Source: Rhodosorus marinus (lineage: Eukaryota > Rhodophyta > Stylonematophyceae > Stylonematales > Stylonemataceae). Taken from it: DNA of 64,000 bases. This document shows positions 33,323 to 44,465 of this stretch, piece after piece. Made by a program: the position numbers and the translations under genes. The notes under the pieces are model-generated. The model did no database searches. It saw nothing but the letters and a program-made list of their open reading frames with translations, and was not told where the DNA came from. Each line of letters starts with the position of its first letter. The stretch's first letter is position 1. The DNA lies in NCBI GenBank assembly GCA_029953675.1, contig JAMWBK010000006.1, positions 2,294,001-2,358,000 of the forward strand. The letters are read 5' to 3'.

Positions 33323-34698
33323 CTAGTTGCTACCATCACTGTGCTGATTGCGACCTTCAAGCGATTCTATCCTTCTCATGAGCTCTTTCTTGTCTTCAAT
33401 CCGCCAAAGGAAGAATTTCAGCTCCCAATCAAAAATCTGGTCCCGCAAGGACGCCGCGTCTAGGTATCTGCAATTGGAAAGAAAAGGTTTCCACATGTCA
33501 GGACAGGACTCGAGCGTGCTCTTTCAAAAGCTGATCTACTGATTCTCATTCAAAACGAGAGCCGCATACCTCTGTTCACTCACGGCCTCTTCCAGATCGA
33601 TCTTCAATTTGTCGATTGGGCACAACTCTCGAAGCTCATCCCTAATTCTTGCTGCGTCAGCGAATCTTTGCAAGCGCACCGCAAGTTGCAGCTCCATTCT
33701 CTTCTTCTCAAGTTTTGTCTTCAGGGTCTCCTTCTGCTCCGTCGCCTTCTCTTGCTTGTTGTCCATCGCGACAAAAATACTTTGCAGTCTGTAATACGAG
33801 CCTCTCTCCACTTCCTTTTCAACAATCTTGATTGGCGTACCCCAATCTTCCATGAGCCGCATATTAAGATATACAGGTGCGCGGCAGCGTACCGCAAGTG
33901 CCAATGCATCAGAAGGCCTTGAGTCCAAACATATAACGGTGTTGTCCTGAACACGCATCCATATTCTAGAGTAGAAGATAACTCCGTTCGTATGGGTTAT
34001 AGCAACCTTGAGAATCTTCGCGTGCTGAGAGTGAATAAAGGAGTACATCAGATCGTGTGAATTAGGCCTGCTAGGTCCATCCTGATCTCTCTGGTGTGAA
34101 AATGTAGCGAAACAAACATAAATGAGCGAAAAATACAAACTACAAAGCCATTGCCGACGCTAGCACAAAAGGGCTCCGCTCGTGCGCAATCACGTACTTT
34201 CAAAACGTTCAGAATTGACTCGGCCTGCGGTCGCGTTACCGAAAGTTTGAGGGCATGCGTGCTGCTCTTGATCGGTTTCAGGACAAGAAGACGCCCACCA
34301 ACGTTCTTATCCACGGGGCTGAGGGAGAAAATCTTTACGATCTCATAGTCCTTATCCTATGTGCGTTGAGAGGAAAAACGAACATGTTCAAAAGCTGCAA
34401 ATTTACTTGGAGAACGGAGTGCATGTTCGAGGACGGAACAAGCGAAGCGCCCACCCGTTTCACTACAAACTGACAGATTTTAACTCACCTTCTCTGGCTC
34501 CCAGTCGGAGTCGAATTGAGGAGATTCATCGGGCGCTTGACATCTAGTCACCAGCGCTCGAGGTTTTGACGCCTTCCTCACCACAGTCCTTCCGCAAAAT
34601 CCACTGATCCCGAGTTTGCTGCTTCCACGGAGACCATTCCCAGTCAGTACCGATCCGCCCGCCGGTGAAACAAATAGTATTGGTCCCATCTCAAGCAT
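33323..34698 (-). CDS. Plastid bifunctional nuclease-domain (BFN/DUF151) protein with UVR motifs
   Basis: Four exons: 34698-34489, 34356-34198, 34090-33570 and 33467-33323, 344 residues, phases consistent. The leader (MLEMGPILFVSPAGGSVLTG, then Ser/Arg-rich) looks like a plastid transit peptide. The DUF151/BFN core includes RPNSHDLMYSFIHSQHAKIL, GVIFYSRIWM and DSRPSDALALAVRCRAPVYL, the last being the family signature. Two UVR-type helical hairpins follow, LQRFADAARIRDEL and YLDAASLRDQIFDW; the second is on exon 4 and is missed if the frame is read to its first stop at 33536. Plant relatives (BBD proteins) have nuclease activity and a BFN-UVR order; UVR motifs usually mediate protein contacts. 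The first half of the domain (DYEIVKIFSLSPVDKNVGGR) is less conserved. Confidence 0.88.
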
Positions 34699-36625
34699 TC
34701 ACTTCTACAAAACTTCTTCTCCACTTCCCCCTGAAGTCCTCTCAGTTTGTCAAAATCACTCCATACACATCCCCACCACCCCCTCCACCTTTAACTACCC
34801 TTAATGACCTTTCTTTCCTTGAGCCCTTCCTCCTGCAAACCCTTGGAAACGCGGAATCTCTATGAAAAAAAAACAACAGGATGGCCCCCCCCCACCAGAA
34901 TAGTTAGAAAAATTATTTTCTTATTAATAATCCTACCAGAAAACCTCACACTCCTTGCAGTAAAAAAAAAAGGCAAGATATCCACCTACAGCATTCTTCT
35001 ACCCCCCCTCTCGTGGGCTTCAATATTCTCCGAAAATAGCAATATATTCTTACCCATAATACATCAATCCTCCGAGACATCAGGAAGGGCAAAACTATAT
35101 CACTAAACGGATTTTTGCAGAATCGGCTGCAAAGATTTGGCATCTCCCCCCCCCGTAGATACTGTCTGCTACCTGGATTATACTGGAAATCAGAGGGTAC
35201 TTGGGATGATATTGGATACCAGCACAATTTCGAGTATACTACTAACATGGAAAGATGGCTGTGGCCAAAGAGGCGGTTTGAGACTTCGGGGGGAATTGTG
35301 CGCTTCCGGCTTAAGAACAAATGTTTAAAATTTATCCCTCAAAAAGGGAGTTCCTGTTTGTAAACCTTAAATCTCAAAGACAGGAATTGGAGGTGTCGAT
35401 TCCTAGACCCGGTAGTAGCAAGTCATGCGAATGTCCTTTACGACTCAAAACCAAAAAAACGGCTCATTTAACTTTTTTAAAATGGCGATTCAGCGGGGAG
35501 CTCAGTTTAAGAAAAAACCTAGTTAGCAAGTTGGGGAGATACGCACCCCACCCCCACCCCCCACCACGTGCATGTTATTTCCAAAGGATTAAGCAGAAAA
35601 ATGGGGTTTTTGTAGCCACGAGGGGGGGGGGAGTGGGAATGCGGGTAGGAGGATTCATCAAAGGTCTTGGATTTTACGTTTTTTGACAAACCCTAATAGA
35701 AGAGGAATCGTACCCCCCCGCCAAGTTCCCCCCCTGGAGTGAGATTTTGACTTCATGATATGCCCTGTTTTGAAAAAAACTAAAGCTTGGATTGTGAAAT
35801 ATCCGTAACTTCGCGGAAGGGCGTTGGCTGAACTCCAAGATTCGATCGTTGGCCCTGCAACGACCTCGGGCGTGGAGAGATATTTCACATAGATATCAGT
35901 AGATCAGGACAGCTGGCGATAATGTATTGGAAAGTTCTAACGTTTAACATGGCTTTTTGGGGGTCTAATCTATGGTCCGTTCAAACCTACGAATTTTGCC
36001 AAATCATTGCTTGCAATGGGGTGCAACCCGAGATATGATCTGCGCAAGCTTTGTCGTTACCAAGAGGCCAATGAAAAGAGCTTTTCGGCGCAGCAAGCCA
36101 ATGAAACATCTGATAAGGAATCCAACCCGCATATCATTATGTAAGGACCTGAAAATACAATCATTTAACAGTTTATCGATTGAAATTGGGTTTTTATTTC
36201 CATAGTTTATACATTTGCCTTATTGAAGAACGATGAAATATTTGGGTTCGTTGAGACAGGGATTGACTTTATTTTATGTTGAATAGCCACACGAGACGGG
36301 AACGAACGGAACCAGATTCCAATGTGTTTTGGGAGTTCTGTCATGTTGATAGGATCAATTTACCTGTTCGGAAAGGGATGGGAAGGGGCACACATCTTTC
36401 TCACCCATTTTGACACATTTTGGCAGAACCCGCGTTTTTGCCAGGATATGCACAGTTTTTGCGTGCGGGGGAAAGAGGGGAAGAGGTTTTGATACGAATT
36501 TCGGGATTAGGTCTTAGGTTTTTGTTGTTGGGGCTCTGGTCTGCTTGGCGTTGTGATGAGAAAGTAGAAGTAGCGGAATAGATGTGTTGAATTTCGTATT
36601 GCCTCCTTAGGTGTGGAATTGTGAA
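34699..36625. other. Gene-poor region between divergent plastid genes
   Basis: Nearly two kilobases between the BFN and TPR-like starts. No family-like frame is present. C-runs near 34886, 35148 and 35716 and CCACCCC motifs near 35550 are simple sequence. Promoters of both flanking genes should lie at the ends. Confidence 0.4.
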
Positions 36626-37521
36626 ATGGCGTTTGTGCTTGTGCCTGGTGGGTCCAGGGAGGGGAGTGCTAAGAGGCCCCGCGTCTGTGCTAGAGGTGGT
36701 CCCTTGTATGCTCTTGAGTTTTACAGGGCAAGGGATGGTAGCGTCCGGAAATTGACTCTATGGACGGAAGAGGTAGGTATCGTTGTTGTGCTTTGACTTC
36801 GGCCTCGCTACGTCGTTGAACACGTCATTTCTCATCTCATTGAATATGCTCTGTGAGTCTAGGATATCGAGAGCTGTGAGGAGAAGAGCAAGGTAAACGC
36901 AAAGCCGGCAAAAGAGGGCTCGTCCGTCCTTTTTGACGGTGCCGTTGTTTCCTTCAAAGCTGGGTCATATTCGGAGGCTGCCAGAGGGTTCCAAGCTGCT
37001 GCGGATTGCGCTAAGTACGATGAGTTGATCAGAGCTGAATATGAACTCTGGGCAGTTCAGTCATACGCGGCTGCGAAGGACATGGAACAAGCTATGCACC
37101 TGCTGCACAAGTAAGGATGGCAGAATTCACTGCCCCTGCAGCTTGAATCTGTTTCTGAACTTTGCTTATTGCGCACAGGCTGGCCCAGCATGAAGACATC
37201 AACATACGAAAAGCGACACACAGTTTGGAACGAAGGCTCGTCTGTAGTCAAGGAACGACAAGTAACGACGAGTTCCTCGAAATACCTTCGTTTCACAAAG
37301 GTACCGCGTTCCCGCGAGTACGTGACAAGTTTATCGCGGATACTCCAACGCGTCATGCCTCCCAACACTGGGCGCCATTGCCGGTGGAAAGTGAACGATA
37401 CTCTCTCGAGTGGTACAAGGATAGAAAACCCGCAGACGCTGCTGACGAGGTGGAAATGAATCACCTTGTTGTTCTCGCGGGCACCATCTTCGGCCTTTTG
37501 TTTTTGATTTCCGCACTCTAG
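36626..37521 (+). CDS. TPR-like plastid protein with C-terminal membrane anchor
   Basis: Exons 36626-36772, 36863-37110 and 37179-37521 give 245 residues. The start MAFVLVPGGSREGSAKRPRV has the Ala-Phe-Val and basic composition of a red-algal transit peptide. The middle contains one clear TPR-like helix pair (LFDGAVVSFKAGSYSEAARG, FQAAADCAKYDEL) and a second degenerate one (AAAKDMEQAMHLLHKLAQHE). The C-terminus is a single hydrophobic helix, HLVVLAGTIFGLLFLISAL, immediately before the stop, so it is probably anchored in a plastid membrane with the helical part in stroma. Function unknown; small plastid TPR proteins often assist photosystem assembly. All splice sites have GT..AG borders. Confidence 0.72.
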
Positions 37522-37615
37522 TCGCAGCTCGTTGGAAACGCCTTTCGTGTTAAGTGTAATAATTAGTTGTTCAAATAAATGTTGTTTCTAAAACAGCAGA
37601 GCAAAATGCCTATGT

Positions 37616-38929
37616 CTCGCGTCACCGTTCGCCTTAAAAACCTGGCGTTCCGGTTTGTTGATGACACGCCTTCCTGCAAACCGGTGGCAGCATACGCCGC
37701 GAGGCGTGCTTTTTGGGACCTGGAAGTAGGTTTAGCCAAGACTCAATTCAGTCACTTCCATTGGAATGTCACCAGGCAAGTCATGGTCTTCTAGTGGGGT
37801 GGTTTTCAGTTGAAAGCTAAAACAAACTTGGAACTTGGCGTCCCAGTTCAGCTCTGAGGAGCAGCTCGGGGTTCGCATAGATGTGGATGAACTGGCCTCC
37901 AGCGTCCATTTCTGGCTGCACACCTCTTTGAGTCACTACTGCGTATCGTGGACATTCTACTAACAAGATGAGCTTGAGATTCGCTGAATGGGAATCCAAA
38001 GTCTAAAGCGTTGTCGCAGTAGGTGCTGTGACAGCCACCTGGTTTTTCAGAACTTTACAATGTCGGCAGTTTCTTCGGGTTTGCTAGGGAGCGCGGGTCA
38101 ACACGAGGGGAGTGGTACAGCTTCTGTCCTACTCGCTTGCCACTACTTAGTGGTCAAGATCAAAAGGTGAACATACCTACCGATTCTTGAGGTACCCTCA
38201 ATGGGCGAAGCCTTGACGTTGCTCACCGCTGTTCAACTGCCTCTAGGTTAGTTTAAATCTTGTCGGTCGATGTGTTTCTCTTGGATATGTGAATCCCCGT
38301 CGTCCATAGCCGCTTCTATCAGATCTGCCGAGCTTGTATTAGTAGCTGGGACAGTTCTTGACAGCGGATGCGTGGAATCCTCTACCCGGCCTAGCTCTCA
38401 TTGCAATACAAGTGATTATGCTGACTGCGCTGTTGGAAGATGGCGGGCGACCTTTTTCCCCTGCCAAGGCTGTGCGTGATGCTATGCTCACACCGGATAG
38501 TAGTGTAGGCCTTTTTGAGTGCATGACGAATGAGCAAATGCTCCTGCAGTTCAGTACGACTTCCCACGAAAACACAACAACGCTTGTTCTCCTGTTATGG
38601 TCCAGGTTTCGCATCTGCAGCTGCTGATGCAAACTGAGCTCCAGAGACGTGAGACGCACCGTTCAAGAAAAGCTGACGCTCATCGACATTGTTGAGGGAG
38701 GTGCTTGAATTTATTACGCGAACTCTCCCGAAACCCCTCGCTGGCGCCCGTTAGCTTTGTCAGCCAAGATTACCCAACCAGTAATCCGCATGGTCGTTTT
38801 CCTGAGGGTATGTGTGTGACCTTTGAAGACGTGAAAACTTTCTCACTCGCTTATCCGATTGTTATTCACGGCAAGCCGGTTCGCGTGAGCCTCAAAAACT
38901 TCGTTCCTGGGCAGTTCGAGCACGATTAG
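37616..38929 (+). CDS. Possible spliced gene of unknown function
   Basis: Coding-like segments on the + strand are separated by stops: 37616-37775 (MPMSRVTVRLKNLAFRFVDD), ~37850-37960 (EEQLGVRIDVDELASSVHFW after a CCCAG acceptor), ~38350-38600 (LTADAWNPLPGLALIAIQVI, then SPAKAVRDAMLTPDSS) and ~38660-38929 (TVQEKLTLIDIVEGG, GRFPEGMCVTFEDVKTFSLA, ending VSLKNFVPGQFEHD). Composition and GT/AG borders suggest exons of one gene, starting 94 bases after the TPR-like stop. I cannot fix the exon chain or name a family. The antisense frames here are shorter and less protein-like. Confidence 0.35.
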
Positions 38930-39050
38930 CCGTTGGAATTTTCTGTTCAGATCCAGCTACCAGGAGCTTGGGGCTGCGTGGTAGCTCGCAGTCAAGTAAA
39001 ACGTAGTGCAACTTGCAGTCACCACGCCCTCAATCAGGACGAGCTAACGA

Positions 39051-40559
39051 CTACTGCACATTCCACCGATTAGATCCTCCAAGTGCGCATTGTTTCGAAA
39101 GCTCGGTGAGACGATCTGCGGTGTAGTTGTTTGGACGGGATCCAGCCGATGTCGTGGAGTCGACCAGAAGGACAAGGATCTGTGACTGTAGGTACTTCGA
39201 TCCAAAACCGTACAGTTCTTCATCCCAGCAGATTTCCAACCAAGACCTAGTATAAGATTTCGAGATCACTATCAAAGTAGAAAGTTCTTCCAGCAAATGC
39301 CCCCGGTGCCGCGACGCCTTAGGACCTTTGCGATTCAGGGGGATCCGGTCTGATCCAGATCCAGAGATCGAGGATGTAGGTTTAGAACCTGTCATGCAGT
39401 CAGTTGTGCCCGCCCCTTCTTGCGAGAAGATCACACTCTGGCGATCGAGAGCTCCTACACGTGGATGGTTGCCTTGCTATTCTTTGCGCAAGTTCCTTTC
39501 GAATAAGGCGCAAACCCCCATTCCTCCGACCTGAAAACTAACTAATTTCGATCTTCCCAACGAAGGCCACTGTGAAGGCCACTACACTAGGATAACGACC
39601 GGCACTGCGACCCGCTGACAAGCCCCCAACCAAAAAATCCAGTTGTCGTGTGCCATATTGCAACAAGCCATGGGTGATCGGCTCGTGATCGAACGTGCTC
39701 CCATTCTACACATTGAAAACAATTCCATATGGACTTCAATAGCTCCCGCACAACGATCCGCTCATCCAAAAACGAGAAACACGAGTTGAAAAACTGGTCT
39801 AGCTCAACAACTGGCTCATCAAATTTTGTTGTGGACGTTGAGATTGTCTGAGATATGGATTCGAGGAAGCTGGTTGATATAGTCGACTAGTCGACTGTTG
39901 GGAGAGGGTTTCTATTAGTCGGGCGGAGACGATGCATATTTCACTCAAAATATGTGAATGAAACGCTCAAGAGACAATCATTCATTGTTGTTGGAGTTCG
40001 AAGTAATTGCGAAATCTACCAATTCGTGTTTTTTTGACCAACTTGTAAATGACGAGCCGCCCCCGACTCCTGTGCACTGCACGTGTGCAGATCGAATCTC
40101 CTAACCGCCGGTAGTGGTGTCAGGGTTAGGCCAGGATCCGACGATCGGGAAACTGCGATTCTAACCGTATGGCTCGGTAGCGTTGATTCTCCAAATCATA
40201 CTTTGGAACACTGAGAAACGGATATTCGACCTTTATGAAGACTCTCTGCGGTCCCATATAGATCTGGCCAGTTATTCCTGGCAAAGCCTTCTCCCGATTT
40301 CTGAGCAAGCGAACGCAGTCTTGACTAGGTCGAGGAGATCAGACCAAAGTCAAAGGCCTTAACCCAACGTAGTCACTCGCAGGTCTCGGGTCCCCGGACG
40401 TCCAGCTGATCCAACGTGTTCGATCCTTTTCCCCCTGCTGGCTTTGTGAGAGCCGCACACAACAGTCATAGGTTGTTCGGGGCCAAAATCTTGTATGGGG
40501 CTCGAAACTTTTTGCCGTAGACTTTCTTGGACACATAAGCGAGATTCTAAGTCATCCAC
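39051..40559 (-). CDS. Possible spliced gene(s) of unknown function on the minus strand
   Basis: Protein-like segments on the - strand: 40559-40380 (MDDLESRLCVQESLRQKVSS), 40318-40126 (RVFIKVEYPFLSVPKYDLEN, then ESQFPDRRIL), ~39860-39590 (DEPVVELDQFFNSCFSFLDE, RELLKSIWNCFQCVEWEHVR) and 39434-39051 (LEELSTLIVISKSYTRSWLE). They may be exons of one gene or of two. No family is recognised and the splice chain is not established. The segment near 39800 looks the most like real coding sequence. Confidence 0.25.
39881..39896. repeat. 16-base perfect palindrome
   Basis: AGTCGACTAGTCGACT equals its own reverse complement and consists of two GTCGAC palindromes. It may be a binding site or chance; it lies within an unresolved part of the window. 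Confidence 0.6.
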
Positions 40560-41908
40560 TCGCCGCGGGTTTGCTGAAAAGAGACCTTACATCGGGCAAG
40601 CGAGCGGCCCTTCGCCAAATATAAATCGTATTTAGGACTCCCTCTCCGACGGAAAAACCCTGCTCGGAATACGGGATTCTAAATCTAAAAAAAGGGGGAA
40701 ACTTTGTAACTTGCTCACTTTTCAGAAATCATACTCATTATGTGAGAATTTTAATTTATAAGCAGGAAAAAACAAGAACTAAAAACCAAAAAAACGCAAA
40801 GGGTCATTTTAAATTGTTTGCTAGTACATAAAAGCCATGTTCAAGATTCAATGTATTCGTTTATTTTACGACGAGTGCAGTTGTTTGCTGCCAAATTTAG
40901 GTAGATATTCCTTCTTTATTAAGGGTAATGATTGTTTATAATGGTTGTCATAGTTTTATCGTCCAATCTATGCAGATTTCGTCAACCGGAACTCCAATTA
41001 ATGACGAGCAAATTCAGCGGAATCGGGCGCTTCGGGAAGCCCACTGTTTCATGGAATTCTTGGCAGGGTTATTATTTATATACTGATCAACTGAAGTTGG
41101 AACAAACGATCCTCTAAAATCTTTTGAGAATAGGGGGGCGTTTTACCGTTTCTTGATTGGAGAACAGGTAAGCCAATGAAGTTATAAGTCGCCCTTAGCT
41201 GACGATTTGTATAGAAGGGCGCGAACACGCCTATTGTTGAATTGCGATAATAACGTGATTGTTTGTCATGGAGCTGTTTCTAACCCCCCGCTCCAACTTT
41301 CTTCCAAACACTGGGCTGCTTTTTTTCCTTAGAGGAAAAAACGAAAACATTAGATAGCAAGAACGTCGGAATCTGTCAATTGCCCCTTTCATTTTTAGGA
41401 GTAATATGTTCAATTAATTATATATATTTGGCGGTATAGTCAATAATATTCAACTAAAAGCAAAACCTCGGTGCTTTTTTTCCTTCAATATTTTATTAAG
41501 AAAACAAGTACCGCATGAGACTGTTTGAAACCGATCAAAATTTGCATTTAGTGGATCATAAATGTGAGCTCCCCATGAACCGTCCACTTTTTTATTTGGA
41601 AATGATAAAAATAATGGACGAGTGAAAAGTTGGAGAGCGATGTGAGGATGGAGGGGAAGCCCATGATGCGTGCCTGATGTGTATGCGGAACGAGGGTTGA
41701 ACAGCTCCCTTAACTTATCCCTGGAGAGCTGCAGCTTAAGTGTAAAAGGGGGCTCAAGTTTGGTGCGGGAAGATCAAAGAGCAGGGCATTAGGGTATATA
41801 TGAGGAACACCGAGACTGTGTCTTCAGCCTTGCGGTTTGTGGAGTGTATGGGATGACGAAACCTCGTGGTAGATCAAAGTAGTACCGTTTGTTTGTTGAG
41901 AGTTCGAG
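40560..41908. other. AT-rich gene-poor region upstream of the thioredoxin-like gene
   Basis: No family-like frame. 40620-41480 is AT-rich with runs of A and T. The final 250 bases before the thioredoxin-like start are likely promoter and leader. Confidence 0.4.
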
Positions 41909-42605
41909 ATGACTGCGTTTGCCTTTGTGAATGGACCTGGGAGCGCGTCTGTGGGCCACAGAAGACCCAGTTCCAGCTGCACGAGAAGGACGGTGAGATT
42001 TTGTGCAACTGAGGCTGGGTCGTTGCAATTTGCTAAGCTGGTGACTGCTCTGCTGTTTTTTCGTTCGGTTCCAGGTTATGACCCCTTCTATGGTATCAGT
42101 ATCGAGCAACTCAACTACGAATGTTGTAAAGAGCATTAACACGGTAAGGCTATACTGGAGACTGTTCCCAAGCGTCCTAACAACCTCTAAACGGAGTTGA
42201 ATTTCTCCTACAGGACGAGTTCAAGAGTCTTTTAGACGCTGCCGAGTGGGCGAGCAATGTCATTGTTGTTAAGTTCTCCGCTGGTTTTTGTAAGAGCTGC
42301 AAGAGTATGGAGCCCAAGTTCAAGGTGAGCTTGCTTCATTGTCCTTGACGGGAGAGATATGGGTTCGCTAACCATGAGTTGATCTCCGTTCTTGCTATTT
42401 GTAGAGGCTCGCAAAGGTCTACGACAAGTTTAATTATTTTGAAGTTAGCTATGAGAAGAACAAGCAGCTGTGTGAAGAGTTGGGAGTTGACAAGTTGCCG
42501 CACTTCCAAGTTTACGACAGAAGGACAAATCAGTCTGAGGGAGTCTCCTGTACATGGACGGAGGCAGCAAAGCTAAGGGACCTCTTGGACAGGTTTAATA
42601 TTTAA
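41909..42605 (+). CDS. Plastid thioredoxin-like protein with atypical CKSC active site
   Basis: Exons 41909-41992, 42075-42143, 42214-42324 and 42405-42605, 154 residues. Exons 1-2 encode a leader, MTAFAFVNGPGSASVGHRRP and a Ser/Thr/Asn-rich stretch, with the early Phe-Val of red-algal plastid targeting. The thioredoxin fold starts at DEFKSLLDAAEWASNVIVVK and carries FSAGFCKSCKSMEPKFKRLA, so the redox pair is Cys-Lys-Ser-Cys preceded by Phe instead of the usual Trp-Cys-Gly-Pro-Cys. The cis-proline is present in DKLPHFQVYD. This is closest to plant atypical Cys/His-rich thioredoxin-like proteins (ACHT), which oxidise or reduce plastid enzyme disulfides; the exact partner is unknown. All introns have GT..AG borders. 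Confidence 0.85.
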
Positions 42606-43792
42606 ATGAGTTTTTGCCTTGTGGCTGTGCCAGAGCCAGCGGCCGAGATCCCTTTTTTTCCGAGAGGGGAAGTTGAAGCTTACCCAAGCTGGGCGTGCAG
42701 AACCTTCCGCTTGCCCAATAACTTATTTGAGGAGAAAAATAGTTAGTTGCTTTGGTATTTATTAGTACGGACGTCATCGCTTTCGTAGTATTGCTAGACC
42801 TGGGATCAAATAGTCGCCCAACACCGTGTAGTTAAATAGCAAGCGATAACCGAAGGTGTGGATTGGAGCCAGCTAACAAAGTAGGAAGCCAATGCTGGCT
42901 GCATACCAATGTATGCAACCACTTTTAGAACTGATAGAAGCGAAATCATATCAAATTTTCCGAAGAAATGTAATACATTGTATACCCTGCCGAATTATAG
43001 TTTCTCCGGATTCCAAGAAATCTGAATAATGAGGTCCACTCTCACAGACTCGCGATACAAAGGAGGCGAACAGCATTTCAAGTTGGGAATTGCCTGGGCG
43101 TCTCCCATCAGCATGTCACATCGTTCAGATATAACTTAAAAACAGAATCAAAGGATGGCCAAAGATCAAGCACCACGCGTCCTCGCCATTAAATTCACAA
43201 ATGGATTGTTTCAATCGCTACCTGTGCCAATTCGGAATTCATAGATTTTTTGAGAGGTTTGGGCGAGTAATATAGGTTTTTTTGAGTTGAGTGATTTGAG
43301 GCGGCGGCATGGCACCCTCAATTCTGAGAGGGCGTTCGGCAGACATCAGGAAACTTGGTAAAATAAGTTGTTTTGCATATCTTGTGCCAAGACCGCTGAA
43401 TTCTATTTACATCGTTTAAATGATGAGCGTCTAGGATAATGTCATCATACATTCCTATTTTTATATTTAATATGAAAATAATTATCGTTTTTTTGGATGG
43501 ATCGTATATGCTTTTTTGCTACTCACTCACATAATGTGTGGAATTCAGTGTGTTGTTGCTGACTCTCCGAGTTGGGCATCATATCGGGGGTATTGCCGGT
43601 CAAGCTTCGAAGACAGAAAGGCTCGGGATAAATACATGAGCATAAGCGCACATGCCTGACAGAGGTCGCCCAGCGGGTAGGGTGAGAGTTGAGCAGGCTG
43701 CGTGAAGAGTGGTTTTCGTGACTTCCGTTTAAGATTTGAAAGTGAGAGCTTTATTAGTTTGATTTGATTTTTGGTTTTTGGTTTTGTCTATA
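42606..43792. other. Intergenic region, no gene seen
   Basis: Only short frames without resemblance to families. AT-rich near 43380-43560. The last 100 bases (T/G-rich) precede the GYF_2-type gene. Confidence 0.4.
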
Positions 43793-44242
43793 ATGGGCCT
43801 GTTTCGTAGGCAGAAGGTCGAATACTTCTACTTGGAGAAGAATCTGAAGGGGAACACACTCAAGTACGGTCCCTTTACATTTGAACAGATGGCTACGGTA
43901 AGTTCGTTCTGAATTGGTTTTAAGCGGCATGCAGCCCGTTTGTTCTCCACTAAAGGGTTCTCTTGCTCATGCTTTTGTCGGGGACTATAGGTGTACAAGG
44001 AATCTCAAATTGCTGGCGATACGTACATATGGACCAATGAGAAGTGTTTCGTTGATGACAAGGGAAGACCGGCTCGTGCTGCGGCCTGGACTATGATTGG
44101 TGACATGCCTGAAGAATGGCAGGAGAAGTTGGAGGAGGCTGCAGCTACAGCGAACGATCGACGTCAGAAAATGAATACTGGAGAAACCTCTTTCGGAACT
44201 AAGGGTAGCGGAATGGGTCCACCACCGGTACCAATGCTCTAG
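43793..44242 (+). CDS. GYF_2-type small protein
   Basis: Two exons, 43793-43897 and 43991-44242, 118 residues. The first part (QKVEYFYLEKNLKGNTLKYG, PFTFEQMATVYKESQIAGDT, YIWTN) has the W/Y-Y..GP.....L......I...T.VW pattern of GYF_2 (DUF4339) domains, which bind proline-rich or membrane partners. The rest is a helical acidic stretch (MPEEWQEKLEEAAATANDRR) and a Gly/Pro-rich tail ending MGPPPVPML. Function unknown; the domain label is an inference from the spacing of aromatic and Gly-Pro residues. It converges with PSF1, 224 bases between stops. Confidence 0.72.
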
Positions 44243-44465
44243 GCGAACTATAGCTCCTCTATATGTAATTAATCAATCGCTAAATGAAAGCAAAACGACT
44301 GCACGTATTGTACCACGCACAAGCACTTGGTGCCGGTCGGAGAGCTTAAGATGTAAAGGCCGCAACTATGGAATACAATTGTGTCCTTGCTAATCTCGTT
44401 TGCAGAAGCTTACCCCCAACCAATTGACAGCGTATTCCCTCCGCAACTGGGAAAAAAACATAATT

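Noticed and set aside
34360-34488. Extra exon in the BFN gene reading FVVKRVGASLVPSSN
   Set aside because: It would need a 19-base intron after exon 1; the acceptor at 34357 gives a normal 132-base intron and better continuity.
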